DNA of 64,000 nucleotides, taken from NCBI RefSeq assembly GCF_025215495.1, contig NZ_CP104302.1, forward strand, positions 868,001 to 932,000. The letters run 5' to 3'. Origin of the DNA: Mycolicibacterium brumae (GTDB lineage Bacteria; Actinomycetota; Actinomycetes; Mycobacteriales; Mycobacteriaceae). Below, piece by piece: positions 49,536-58,753 of the stretch. Made by a program: the position numbers and the translations under genes. The notes under the pieces were generated by a model. The model was given only the letters and a program-made list of their open reading frames with translations, searched no databases and was not told the origin of the DNA. Each line of letters starts with the position of its first letter. Position 1 is the stretch's first letter.

Positions 49536-50066
49536 TCAGCGGGGGATGTGGAAGCCGACCAGGGCGGCCGAGTGCGGCTCCAGGGCGGACCATTCACCGG
49601 TGAAGCGCAGCACCGCCATGGCCGAGGTCGGGTACTTCACCGTGATCCGGTCGACCGCCGCCGCGCTGGTGCCGGGAGCGCCGGACAGGATCAGCGCCAC
49701 TGAGCTCATCGCTGGTTCGTGCCCGACGACCAGCAGGGTCTGCGGGTCACCGCCGAGGGCGTCGGCGTCGAGTTCATTGATCACCTGGATCACCGCGCCG
49801 GGGCCGGCGCCGTAGAGCTCGTCGACGAACTCCACCGGAGCGGCGACGCCGGTTCGTTCCAGCGTCTGCCGCGTTCGGGTGGCCGTCGAACAGAGCACGC
49901 CCTGAACCGGCGGGTGCGGTCCGGCGGGCGAGCGCAGCCAATCGCCGGCCAGTCCGGCTTCCCGGATCCCCCGCGCGGCCAGCGGCCGCTGGTGGTCGGG
50001 CACCCCGATCGGGTAGTCCGACTTGGCGTGCCGCAGCAGGACGAGGGTGCGTTGTTGGTCGCTCAC
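49536..50066 (-). CDS. SixA-like histidine phosphatase (Rv1276c-like)
   Basis: 176 aa. Histidine phosphatase signature LVLLRHAKSDYP (RHA at about 12-14), the second catalytic His in LLVVGHEPAMSS, and CSTATRTRQTLERTG between them. It resembles SixA phosphohistidine phosphatases; the substrate is unknown. The GTG at 50066 starts the protein just before the catalytic strand; frames further upstream are antisense to the promoter of the nuclease gene. Confidence 0.88.
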   Translation of the reverse strand: MSDQQRTLVLLRHAKSDYPIGVPDHQRPLAARGIREAGLAGDWLRSPAGPHPPVQGVLCSTATRTRQTLERTGVAAPVEFVDELYGAGPGAVIQVINELDADALGGDPQTLLVVGHEPAMSSVALILSGAPGTSAAAVDRITVKYPTSAMAVLRFTGEWSALEPHSAALVGFHIPR

Positions 50067-50171
50067 CCGGTCAGGGTAGACGGCGCCGGGGCGCGGCACC
50101 CGGGACTTGTCGGTATGGAGTTTTAGACTCGCCAGGCAAGTGAAACAGATCAGCCAGGGGAGGGACGGCAC

Positions 50172-51323
50172 GTGACGCGGTTTCTGCACACCGCCGACTG
50201 GCAACTCGGCATGACCAGGCATTTCCTGGCCGGAGAGGCGCAGCCCCGGTACTCCGCGGCCCGCCGCGACGTGGTCGCCGGACTGGGCGCGCTGGCCGCG
50301 CAGACCGGCGCCGAGTTCATCGTCGTCTCCGGCGACGTGTTCGAGTCCAACCAGCTCGACGCGAGCGTGGTGAGCAAGTCGTTGGAGGCTATCCGCGGCA
50401 TCGGCGTGCCGGTGTATCTGCTGCCCGGCAACCACGATCCGCTGGACGCCGCGTCGGTGTACACCAGCGGGCTGTTCAGCGCCGAACGCCCGGACAATGT
50501 CACCGTTCTGGACCGCAGCGGGGTGTTCGAGGTGCGGCCGGGCCTGCAGATCGTCGCCGCGCCGTGGCGCTCCAAGCGCCCCACCGCGGACCTAGCCGCC
50601 GCGGCGCTGGCCGGTCTGCCCGACGAGCCGGCGGTGCGGATCCTGGTGGCCCACGGTGGGGTGGACCGGCTCGACCCCGATCCGAACAACCCGGCGCTGA
50701 TCCGGCTCGGCCCGCTCGAAGACGCGCTGTCCCGCGGCGACATCCACTACGTTGCGTTGGGGGACAAGCACTCCCGCACTCGGGTCGGTGACAGTGGCCG
50801 GGTTTGGTACTCGGGCGCCCCCGAGGTGACCAACTTCGACGACATCGAACCCGATCCCGGGCACGTGCTGCTGGTCGATGTCGATGACGACGATCCGGCT
50901 CATCCGGTGGCGGTGACCAACCACCGGGTGGGATCGTGGCGGTTCATCACCCTGCGCCGCGAGATGGACGGTGTCCGCGATATCACCGACCTCGGCATCG
51001 AGCTCGACAATCTGGCGGACAAGGAACGTACGGTGGTGCGCCTGGAGCTGACCGGCACCCTCGGTGTCAGCGAGCGCGCCGACCTCGACGATCTGGTGTA
51101 CCGCCGCGGTCGGTTGTTCGCCTGGTTGGACCTGTGGGACACGCACTGCGATCTGGCGGTGCTGCCGGCCGACGGGGAGTTCTCCGACCTCGGATTCGGC
51201 GGGTTCGCGGTTGACGCGGTCGATGAGCTGGTCGCCACCGCGCGCTCCGGTGACCCGGCGGCCGCGCACACCGCCCAGGGCGCGTTGGCGCTGCTGCTCC
51301 GGCTGGCCAAGGGCGCGGCGTGA
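50172..51323 (+). CDS. SbcD/Mre11-like DNA exonuclease (Rv1277-like)
   Basis: 383 aa calcineurin-like metallophosphoesterase. The metal motifs are in order: FLHTADWQLGM, VSGDVFESN, LPGNHDPLD, LVAHGGVDR and ALGDKHSRT. The last is GDKH where SbcD usually has GHxH, a small variant. It is followed by a capping domain and by the SMC-like ATPase gene 10 bp downstream, so the pair probably forms an SbcCD-like repair complex separate from canonical sbcCD. The start is GTG at 50172 after a strong GGGGAGGG. Confidence 0.9.
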   Translation: MTRFLHTADWQLGMTRHFLAGEAQPRYSAARRDVVAGLGALAAQTGAEFIVVSGDVFESNQLDASVVSKSLEAIRGIGVPVYLLPGNHDPLDAASVYTSGLFSAERPDNVTVLDRSGVFEVRPGLQIVAAPWRSKRPTADLAAAALAGLPDEPAVRILVAHGGVDRLDPDPNNPALIRLGPLEDALSRGDIHYVALGDKHSRTRVGDSGRVWYSGAPEVTNFDDIEPDPGHVLLVDVDDDDPAHPVAVTNHRVGSWRFITLRREMDGVRDITDLGIELDNLADKERTVVRLELTGTLGVSERADLDDLVYRRGRLFAWLDLWDTHCDLAVLPADGEFSDLGFGGFAVDAVDELVATARSGDPAAAHTAQGALALLLRLAKGAA

Positions 51324-51333
51324 GGGCCCCCCG

Positions 51334-54009
51334 ATGAGACTCCACCGACTGACCCTGACCGACTACCGCGGCGTCGACCACCGCGACATCGAGTTCGCCG
51401 ACCGTGGCGTCACCGTGGTGACCGGCGCCAACGAGGTCGGCAAGTCCTCGCTGATCGAGGCGCTGGACCTGCTGCTGGAGTACAAGGACCGCTCGGCGAG
51501 CAAGGACGTCAAGGCCGTCAAGCCCACCCACGCCGACGTCGGCGCCCAGGTCGAAGCCGAAATCAGCACCGGCCCTTACCGTTTCGTGTACCGCAAGCGG
51601 TTCCACAAGAAACCCGAAACCGTGCTGACCGTGCTGGAGCCGGCGCGTGAGCAGCTCACCGGCGACGAGGCGCACGAGCGGGTGCAGACCATGCTCGCCC
51701 AGACCATGGACACCGGACTGTGGCGGGCGCAGCGGGTGCTGCAGGCGACCTCGACCACCCCGGTGGACCTGTCGGACTGCGACGCGCTGTCCCGGGCACT
51801 CGACCTGGCGGCGGGCCGCGGCGACGACGGGCAATCATCGACGGTGAATCCGGCGCTGATCGAGCAGATCGACGCCGAGTACCGCCGCTACTTCACCGGC
51901 ACCGGCCGGCCCACCGGCGAATGGGCCGCCGCGATCAGCGCGCTGGCCGACGCCGAGCAGCAGGAGGCCCGCTGTCGGGCCGCCGTCGACGAGGTCGAGC
52001 AACGCCTGGACACCCACACCGAGCGCAGCGCGCAACTCGCCGAACTGGAGGCCGCCCGGCCCGCCGCCGAGCGGCGAGCCGCCGCGGCGCAGGCCGCCGC
52101 CGAACAGGTCGCCGAAATCGTCGACGGGCTCGACACCGCCGAGCGCGAGGCCAAGGACGCGCGGCTGACCGCGGCGACCGCCGCAGCCGCGGCCGCCGAG
52201 CGCGCCGCGCTGCGGGACGAGCTGACCCGCCGGGAAGCCGCGGTGGCCGCCGCCGAGGCCGCCGTGGCCGAAGCCGCGGCGCTGACCGCACCCGCCCGGG
52301 CGGCCGCCGAAGCCGCCCTGGCGGACCTCGAATCCGCCGAGCAGTCCCGGATCGCCGCGACCGCCGCCGCCGAATCGGCCCGCGCGGTCACCGAGGCGCT
52401 ACGCCGGCGCGACGAGCACCGTCGGCTGACCGAGCGGCTGCGCCGGATCGACGCCGCCGAGGCCGACCTGGCCGCCGTCACCGCCGAACTGTCGGCCATC
52501 ACACTGACCGACTCCGATGTCCGCCGGATTCGCGACGCCGACGCCGAGGTCCGGATCGCGCGCGCCGCCGCCGACCTGGCCGCCACCGTCGTGCAGGTGA
52601 GCGCCGAAGCCGACATCGAGTTGCTGATCGCCGGGCAGCCGGCGCGGCTGACGGCCGGTGAGACCCGCGAGTTCGCGGTCGCCGACGCCGCCGACCTGCG
52701 GGCGCCCGGTGTGCTGACCGCCCGGATCATCCCCGGCGGTTCGGCCGCCGACAGCCACGCCGAACTGCTCGCCGCGCAAGCCCGGCTGGCCGAACTGCTG
52801 AGCACGGCCGGAGTCGCCGACCTGGCGGCGGCCACCGAGCTGGACGCCCGCCGCCGGGAGTGCCGCGCCCGCGCCGACGCGCTGCGCGCGACCCTGGACG
52901 GGTTGCGGTCCGGCGATCACGTCGATGAGCTGCGCCGACGGCGCGCCGAGCTGGACGCCGAGTGCGCGGCGTCTCACGACGACCTGAGCCTGGCGGCCGC
53001 CCGCGCCGCCGAGACCGCCGCCGCCGACGCGCTGGCCGCGGCGAACCGGGCCGTCGACACCGCCCGCCGGGCGGCCGATCAGGCCGTGGCGGGGCGCGCC
53101 GCGTGTGAGCAGCGCAGCGCCACCACCCAGGAGCGCCGCACCGCCGCCCGCGACGAACGCGACGCGGCCGCCGCCCGATTGGCCGCCGCCCGGTCCACGA
53201 CGGCCGACGAACAACTGGCCGCGGCCGCAGCCGCCGCCGCGTCGGAGTCGCAGCGCGCCGCGGCGCGCGTCACCGCGCTACAGCAGCAGCTGGCCGAGGC
53301 GGGCCCGGCGCGGGTCGCCGAGGAACTGCGGACCGCGCGCGACGCGGTCGACGGGCTGGACCGCCGGATCGCCGAGCTGCGGCAGGCGCTGCGCGACATC
53401 ACCGTCGAACTCGCCGTGTTCGGTGGGGAGGGCCGCACCAGCCGGCTGGACGAGGCGGCGACCGCCGCCGCGCATGCCCGCTCCGCGCATGCCCGCACCC
53501 GGGACCGGGCGCTGGCCGTGCAGACGTTGCGGTCGGTGATGGGCAGACACCGGGACAACACCCGGGCGCGCTACGTGGAGCCCTTCCGCGCCGAGGTGCA
53601 GCGGTTGGGCCGCGGAGTGTTCGGCGAATCCTTCGAGGTCGAGGTGGACAGCGACCTGCGGATCCGCAGCCGCACCCTGGACGGGCGCACCGTCGGCTAC
53701 GAGTCGCTGTCCGGCGGCGCGAAGGAACAGCTCGGGATCATCGCCCGGCTGGCGGTGGCCGCGCTGGTCGCCGCCGACGACACCGTGCCGGTCCTCATCG
53801 ACGACGCGTTGGGATTCAGCGATCCGGGCCGACTGGCGCGGATGGCCGAGGTCTTCGATCTGGTGGGCGCCGACGGCCAGGTGATCGTGCTGACCTGCTC
53901 ACCGGAGCGGTTCGCGGGCATCGCCGCCGCGCACCGGATCGACTTGACGCCGGAGCGCCATCCCGACGCCGAGGACGCGGACTACTTGAGGAAGCCGATC
54001 TTGGTGTAG
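51334..54009 (+). CDS. SMC/SbcC-like ATPase of the nuclease pair (Rv1278-like)
   Basis: 891 aa. N-terminal ABC half with Walker A TGANEVGKSSLIEAL (about 29-43). About 550 residues of Ala/Arg/Glu-rich coiled-coil follow (about 200-750) with a non-coil hinge-like centre near 420-480 (LLIAGQPARLTAG). The C-terminal ABC half has the signature YESLSGGAKEQLGI and Walker B VPVLIDDALGFSD. No zinc-hook CxxC is visible, unlike SbcC/Rad50. The ATG at 51334 is chosen at the first strand of the ATPase. The 3' end overlaps the convergent oppA gene by 28 bp. Confidence 0.9.
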   Translation: MRLHRLTLTDYRGVDHRDIEFADRGVTVVTGANEVGKSSLIEALDLLLEYKDRSASKDVKAVKPTHADVGAQVEAEISTGPYRFVYRKRFHKKPETVLTVLEPAREQLTGDEAHERVQTMLAQTMDTGLWRAQRVLQATSTTPVDLSDCDALSRALDLAAGRGDDGQSSTVNPALIEQIDAEYRRYFTGTGRPTGEWAAAISALADAEQQEARCRAAVDEVEQRLDTHTERSAQLAELEAARPAAERRAAAAQAAAEQVAEIVDGLDTAEREAKDARLTAATAAAAAAERAALRDELTRREAAVAAAEAAVAEAAALTAPARAAAEAALADLESAEQSRIAATAAAESARAVTEALRRRDEHRRLTERLRRIDAAEADLAAVTAELSAITLTDSDVRRIRDADAEVRIARAAADLAATVVQVSAEADIELLIAGQPARLTAGETREFAVADAADLRAPGVLTARIIPGGSAADSHAELLAAQARLAELLSTAGVADLAAATELDARRRECRARADALRATLDGLRSGDHVDELRRRRAELDAECAASHDDLSLAAARAAETAAADALAAANRAVDTARRAADQAVAGRAACEQRSATTQERRTAARDERDAAAARLAAARSTTADEQLAAAAAAAASESQRAAARVTALQQQLAEAGPARVAEELRTARDAVDGLDRRIAELRQALRDITVELAVFGGEGRTSRLDEAATAAAHARSAHARTRDRALAVQTLRSVMGRHRDNTRARYVEPFRAEVQRLGRGVFGESFEVEVDSDLRIRSRTLDGRTVGYESLSGGAKEQLGIIARLAVAALVAADDTVPVLIDDALGFSDPGRLARMAEVFDLVGADGQVIVLTCSPERFAGIAAAHRIDLTPERHPDAEDADYLRKPILV

Positions 54010-55649
54010 TCCAGGTCGCCCAGGCCGGCCGGGCCGTAGTTGGCCAGGTTGTCCCGGACGGCCATGTTCCCGGGCGTCTGGGTCAGCGGCAGGCTGAATC
54101 CTTCGGCCCAGATCAGCTGGTCGAGCTCGTTGGCCAGCACCCGCGCCTTGGCGGGATCCAGCTCGTCGAGGATCTCCTCGATCTTGGCGTCGATCGCCGG
54201 GCTGCCGATCTTGCCGAAGTTGGACTCGCCACCCGCGGCGAAGATCTGGTTCAGGCTGGCGTACGGGAACGCGTCACCCACCCAACTGAACTGGGCCAGG
54301 TCGAAGTCGCCGGGGATGACGAACTTGGAGAAGAAGCCGTTGCCCGGTTTGGGCCGCAATTCGACCTTCACCCCGATCTGGGCCAGGCTGTTCTGCACGA
54401 TCTGTGCGACGTTCTTGGGGCCCTGGGCGTCGTAGATGACGTTGCGCAACACCAGCTGCTTGCCGTCCTTCTCCCGGAACTGGCCGTTGAGCATCCAGCC
54501 GAGCGCGTCGAGTTCGGCGCGGGCCTGCTCCGGGTTGAACGCCGCCACCTCGCTGTTGTCCTGATAGCCCTCCTGGCCGCGGACGAAGACGTGGTTGTTC
54601 AACGGCTGCGGGTCGTCGGTGAGCCCGCGCTGGGTGACATTGGCGATCAGGGTGCGGTCGATGCCCTTGGAGACGGCCAATCGCAGCGCCCTGTCGGCCA
54701 GGATCGACCCGGGCGCGCCGTTGAAGGTCAGGTGGTACCACTGCGGCGCCGGGGCCCGGCGGATCGCGACGCCCGCGGTGTTGCGGGCGATGGTCATCTC
54801 ATCGAGGTCGCCGAGGCCGGTCGCGTCGATGGTGTTGTTCTGCAGCGCCGGCAGCCGCGCCGCGTCATCGAGGACCAGATAGGTGATGGACTCCAGCACC
54901 GGCTGCGGTCCCCACCACTTCGGGTTGCGGGTCAAGGTGATCCGCTGAGCGGTCTGATCGATGCCGGAGACGATGAACGGCCCGGCCGACACCGGCGGCT
55001 TGGTCAGGAACCCGGTGTTGAACACTTCCGGGTCCGAGGTCGCCGATTTGGGCAGCAGCGAGGAGTTGCCGGCGAACATGCCGCGCCAGTCGGAATGGTG
55101 GCTGGCGAAGGTGATGACGGCCTGGCGGTCGTCGACGCCCCGGGTGACGGTGGCGACCCGCTCGTTGCCGTTGGTGCTGGCGATGTTGAACGCCTTGTTC
55201 TTCCCGCTGGTCGCCTCGACCTGGGATTTGATGTCTTCCCAGGTGATCGGCGTGTCGTCGGACCAGACCGCCTTCGGGTTGATCGTGTAAGTGACCACCT
55301 GCGGGTCGGTGCTGGTCAGCTCGACGCTGGTGAAGTAGTTGGTGTCGACCTCGGCGGACCCGTCCGGGCCGAGCCGGAACGCCCGCGGCATGGTGGGCCG
55401 CAGAATCTTGTTGACATCGGCGTTGTTGCCGTCGAGCTGCAGGGTGTTGAAGTTCTCCGGGTATCCGGTCAGCGCGAGCCGCAGTTGGCCGCCGGGGGCC
55501 AACTCGGACACCTCGTGCGGGTTGATGTCGCCGGTGCTGCCCACCTCGGCGGTCCCGCCGGCCGACAACGGGTCGGTCGAGCCGCCCGAGCACCCGGTCA
55601 GCACCAGCGAGCTGAGGACAATCGCGTACAACCCCCGTCGTAGCCACAT
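53982..55649 (-). CDS. oppA: Oligopeptide-binding lipoprotein OppA
   Basis: 555 aa SBP_bac_5 family. The signal peptide ends LTGC (Cys near residue 20). Typical family segments are present: TYTINPKAVWSDDTPITWEDIKSQ, LAVSKGIDRTLIANVTQRG and a C-terminal LAQFSWVGDAFPYASLNQIF. It captures peptides or related solutes for the Opp ABC importer. It is separated from oppDCB by ku and ligD, whereas in H37Rv the four opp genes are consecutive as recalled. The ku stop lies 11 bp upstream on the same strand, so oppA is probably read from the ku promoter. Confidence 0.9.
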   Translation of the reverse strand: MWLRRGLYAIVLSSLVLTGCSGGSTDPLSAGGTAEVGSTGDINPHEVSELAPGGQLRLALTGYPENFNTLQLDGNNADVNKILRPTMPRAFRLGPDGSAEVDTNYFTSVELTSTDPQVVTYTINPKAVWSDDTPITWEDIKSQVEATSGKNKAFNIASTNGNERVATVTRGVDDRQAVITFASHHSDWRGMFAGNSSLLPKSATSDPEVFNTGFLTKPPVSAGPFIVSGIDQTAQRITLTRNPKWWGPQPVLESITYLVLDDAARLPALQNNTIDATGLGDLDEMTIARNTAGVAIRRAPAPQWYHLTFNGAPGSILADRALRLAVSKGIDRTLIANVTQRGLTDDPQPLNNHVFVRGQEGYQDNSEVAAFNPEQARAELDALGWMLNGQFREKDGKQLVLRNVIYDAQGPKNVAQIVQNSLAQIGVKVELRPKPGNGFFSKFVIPGDFDLAQFSWVGDAFPYASLNQIFAAGGESNFGKIGSPAIDAKIEEILDELDPAKARVLANELDQLIWAEGFSLPLTQTPGNMAVRDNLANYGPAGLGDLDYTKIGFLK

Positions 55650-55660
55650 GGCACCCGATG

Positions 55661-56458
55661 TTACTTCGCGCCCCGCTTCTTGACGCTCGCCTCCAGTTTC
55701 GCCAGCAGATCCGACACGTCGTCGCTCTCGTCGAGGTCGGTGGTGTGCTCCTCGATGGTGAACGATTCGCCGCTGGAAAGCTTGGCGGCCACCAGCTCAC
55801 GCAGTTGCTCCTGATAGTCGTCGTGGAACTGCTCCGGCTCGAAGTCCGCGGCCATCGAGTCGACCACCTGACCGGCCATCTTCAGCTCCGCGGGTTTGAC
55901 CTCCGGCGGCGTGTCCAGCGCCGGGAAGTCCGGGTCGCGGATCTCGTCGGGCCACAGCAAGGTGTGCACCACCATCACCTCGCGCTTGGAGAAGTCCATC
56001 ACCCGCAGCGCCGCCAACCGGGTCTTGTTGCGCAGCGAGAAATGCACGATCGCCACCCGCTCGGCCTCGGCCAGCGTCCGGGCCAGCAGCGTGTAGGACT
56101 TCGTCGACTTGCTGTCGGGCTCCAGGAAGTAGCTGCGGTCATAGAGGATCGGGTCGATCTGGCTGGCCGGCACGAACTCCAGCACCTCGATCTCGCGGCT
56201 GCGCTCCTCGGGCAGGTTCGCCAGATCCTCGTCGGTGATCACCACCGACTGGCCGTCCTCGGCGGTGTAGGCGCGCGCGATGTCGCGGAACTCGACCACC
56301 TCGCCGCATTCCTCGCAGACCCGCTTGTAGCGGATGCGGCCGTTGTCCTTGCCGTGCACCTGGTGGAACTTCAGGTCGTGGTCCTCGGTCGCCGAGTACA
56401 CCTTCACCGGCACGTTGACCAGGCCGAAGGCGATCGAGCCCTTCCAAATGGACCGCAT
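55661..56458 (-). CDS. ku: Bacterial Ku, NHEJ DNA-end-binding protein
   Basis: 265 aa. The canonical start is MRSIWKGSIAFGLVNVPVKVY, followed by RVCEECGEVVEFRDIARAYT, REIEVLEFVPASQIDPILYD and DDYQEQLRELVAAK. The C-terminus is a short charged tail. Homodimeric Ku binds double-strand ends and recruits LigD. Divergent from ligD with a 45-bp shared promoter region and followed by oppA after 11 bp. Confidence 0.96.
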   Translation of the reverse strand: MRSIWKGSIAFGLVNVPVKVYSATEDHDLKFHQVHGKDNGRIRYKRVCEECGEVVEFRDIARAYTAEDGQSVVITDEDLANLPEERSREIEVLEFVPASQIDPILYDRSYFLEPDSKSTKSYTLLARTLAEAERVAIVHFSLRNKTRLAALRVMDFSKREVMVVHTLLWPDEIRDPDFPALDTPPEVKPAELKMAGQVVDSMAADFEPEQFHDDYQEQLRELVAAKLSSGESFTIEEHTTDLDESDDVSDLLAKLEASVKKRGAK

Positions 56459-56503
56459 AACACCAGTATTGCAGCGGAGAGGGGAGGTATAGGTTTGATC
56501 GCA

Positions 56504-58753
56504 ATGGGTTCACAGGAGCCGAAGGTCACGCTGACCAACGCCGAGAAGGTGCTGTATCCGGAGACCGGCGCCGATAAGGCCGCGGTCTACCGCTATTACA
56601 CGACCGTCGCCGAGGTGATGCTGCCGCACATCGCCGGCCGGCCCGCCACCCGCAAACGCTGGCCCAACGGCGTCGATCATCCGGCGTTCTTCGAGAAGCA
56701 GCTGGCCTCCTCGGCGCCGGCCTGGCTGCATCGCGGGTCGCTGAACCATCGCAGCGGTGTGACGGTGTACCCGATCATCGACAGCGTCGACGCGCTGGCG
56801 TGGATCGCTCAGCAGGCAGCGCTGGAAGTCCATGTGCCGCAATGGAGATTCGTCGACACCGTGCACGGGCCGGCGACCCGGCTGGTGTTCGACCTGGACC
56901 CGGGCGAGGACGTCGACATGGCGCAGTTGGCGACGGTCGCCCGCGCGGTGCGGGCGATGTTGTCCGATATCGGATTGACCGCCTACCCGGTGACCAGCGG
57001 CAGCAAGGGCCTGCACCTCTACGCGCCGTTCGCCGAACCGGTCAGCTCACACGGCGCGACGGTGCTGGCCAAACGCATTGCCCAGCAATTGGAATCCGAT
57101 ATGCCGTCGCAGGTCACCGCGGTGATGGCCAAGAGTCAGCGGGCCGGCAAGGTGTTCCTGGACTGGAGCCAGAACAGCGGATCGAAAACCACCGTCGCGC
57201 CGTACTCGCTGCGCGGTCGGCCCACCCCGACCGTCGCGGCCCCGCGCACCTGGGACGAACTCGACGATCCGGGCCTGCGGCAGTTGCGTTTCGACGAGGT
57301 GCTCGAACGCGTGGCCCGCGACGGAGACCTGCTGGAGGGCCTGGACAGCGACATTCAAGGCGACCGGCTCAGCGTCTACCGTTCCATGCGCGACGGGACC
57401 CGCACCCCAGAACCGGTTCCGCAGCAGCCACCCACCCCGGGCGCGGGGAACAGCTTCGTCATCCACGAACACCACGCCCGCCGGCTGCACTTCGATTTCC
57501 GGCTGGAGCGCGACGGGGTGCTGGTGAGCTGGGCCATCCCGAAGAATCTGCCGATGACCCCGGCGGTCAACCACCTGGCGGTGCACACCGAGGACCACCC
57601 GCTGGAGTACGGCGGCTTCGAAGGCGACATCCCCAAGGGCGAGTACGGCGCCGGGAAGGTGATCATCTGGGACTCCGGAACCTATGACACCGAGAAGTTC
57701 CGCGACGACGGCGAGGGCGGGGAGGTGATCGTCAACCTGCACGGCTCGAAGGTCACCGGGCGCTACGCGCTGATTCAAACCGGCGGCAAGAACTGGCTGG
57801 CGCACCGCACCAAGGACCAGCCGCAACCCGCGCCCGCCGACCTCGCGCCGATGCTCGCCACCCCCGGCTCGGTGGCCAAACTCAAAGCGGCACAGTGGGC
57901 TTTCGAAGGCAAGTGGGACGGCCACCGGATGCTGGTGGACGCCGACCACGGCACGGTGACATTGCGGTCGCGCACCGGCCGGATGGTCACCGCCGAATTC
58001 CCCCAGCTGCGGGACCTGGCCGCCGACCTGACCGAGCACCACGTGCTGCTCGACGGTGAGGTGGTGGCTCTGGGCGACGACGGGACACCGTCGCTGGGCG
58101 CGCTGCAGAACCGGACCGCCGCGACACCAATCGCGTTCTGGGCCTTCGACATTCTCTACCTGGACGGACGATCGCTGCTGAAAGCGAAACTGCGGGACCG
58201 CCGAAAGCTGCTGGAAACCCTGACCCAGGGCACGACTCTGGTTGTGCCCCCGCAACTCGACGGGGACGGGGCGCAGGCGCTGGAGGTGTCCCGGGACCGC
58301 GGTTGGGAAGGCGTCATCGCCAAGAAGTGGGATTCGACGTATCAGCCGGGCCGGCGGTCGGCGTCCTGGCTCAAGGACAAGAACTGGAAGACCCAGGACG
58401 TGGTGATCGGTGGCTGGCGGGTGGGCGACAACGGCCGGGCCGGGCGGATCGGCGCGCTGCTGATGGGCATCCCGGACGACGAAGGACTGGCCTACGCCGG
58501 ACGGGTGGGCACCGGGTTCACCGAGAAGGACCTGAGCCGGCTCTCCGAACTGCTGGACCCGCTGAGCGCCCAGGAGAACCCGTTCAGCACCGAGCTCACC
58601 GGACCCGAGGCGGTCGGGGTGACGTTCGTGACGCCGACGCTGGTCGGGGAGGTGCGCTACGGCGAGCGCACCGCCGATGGCCGGTTGCGGCACTCCAGCT
58701 GGCGCGGCCTGCGCCCGGACAAACCGGCCGCCGAGGTCCGCTACGAAGGCTGA
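56504..58753 (+). CDS. ligD: ATP-dependent DNA ligase LigD (polymerase-phosphoesterase-ligase)
   Basis: About 749 aa with all three NHEJ modules. The AEP-type polymerase (about 1-285) has catalytic DLD in [12 protein letters not shown] and the [11 protein letters not shown]is. The 3'-phosphoesterase (about 310-430) has [17 protein letters not shown] and [13 protein letters not shown] HTEDHPLEY. The ligase (about 450-749) has motif [21 protein letters not shown] and [11 protein letters not shown]. Module order is POL-PE-LIG as in M. tuberculosis LigD. The ATG at 56504 follows TAGGTT at 8 bp, consistent with a leaderless start. A TTG at 56495 with GGGGAGG is the alternative. It converges on oppD with a 13-bp overlap. 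Confidence 0.96.
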   Translation: MGSQEPKVTLTNAEKVLYPETGADKAAVYRYYTTVAEVMLPHIAGRPATRKRWPNGVDHPAFFEKQLASSAPAWLHRGSLNHRSGVTVYPIIDSVDALAWIAQQAALEVHVPQWRFVDTVHGPATRLVFDLDPGEDVDMAQLATVARAVRAMLSDIGLTAYPVTSGSKGLHLYAPFAEPVSSHGATVLAKRIAQQLESDMPSQVTAVMAKSQRAGKVFLDWSQNSGSKTTVAPYSLRGRPTPTVAAPRTWDELDDPGLRQLRFDEVLERVARDGDLLEGLDSDIQGDRLSVYRSMRDGTRTPEPVPQQPPTPGAGNSFVIHEHHARRLHFDFRLERDGVLVSWAIPKNLPMTPAVNHLAVHTEDHPLEYGGFEGDIPKGEYGAGKVIIWDSGTYDTEKFRDDGEGGEVIVNLHGSKVTGRYALIQTGGKNWLAHRTKDQPQPAPADLAPMLATPGSVAKLKAAQWAFEGKWDGHRMLVDADHGTVTLRSRTGRMVTAEFPQLRDLAADLTEHHVLLDGEVVALGDDGTPSLGALQNRTAATPIAFWAFDILYLDGRSLLKAKLRDRRKLLETLTQGTTLVVPPQLDGDGAQALEVSRDRGWEGVIAKKWDSTYQPGRRSASWLKDKNWKTQDVVIGGWRVGDNGRAGRIGALLMGIPDDEGLAYAGRVGTGFTEKDLSRLSELLDPLSAQENPFSTELTGPEAVGVTFVTPTLVGEVRYGERTADGRLRHSSWRGLRPDKPAAEVRYEG

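Noticed and set aside
55658-56503. Upstream extension of the LigD frame
   Set aside because: It is antisense to ku; the conserved polymerase domain begins just after 56504.
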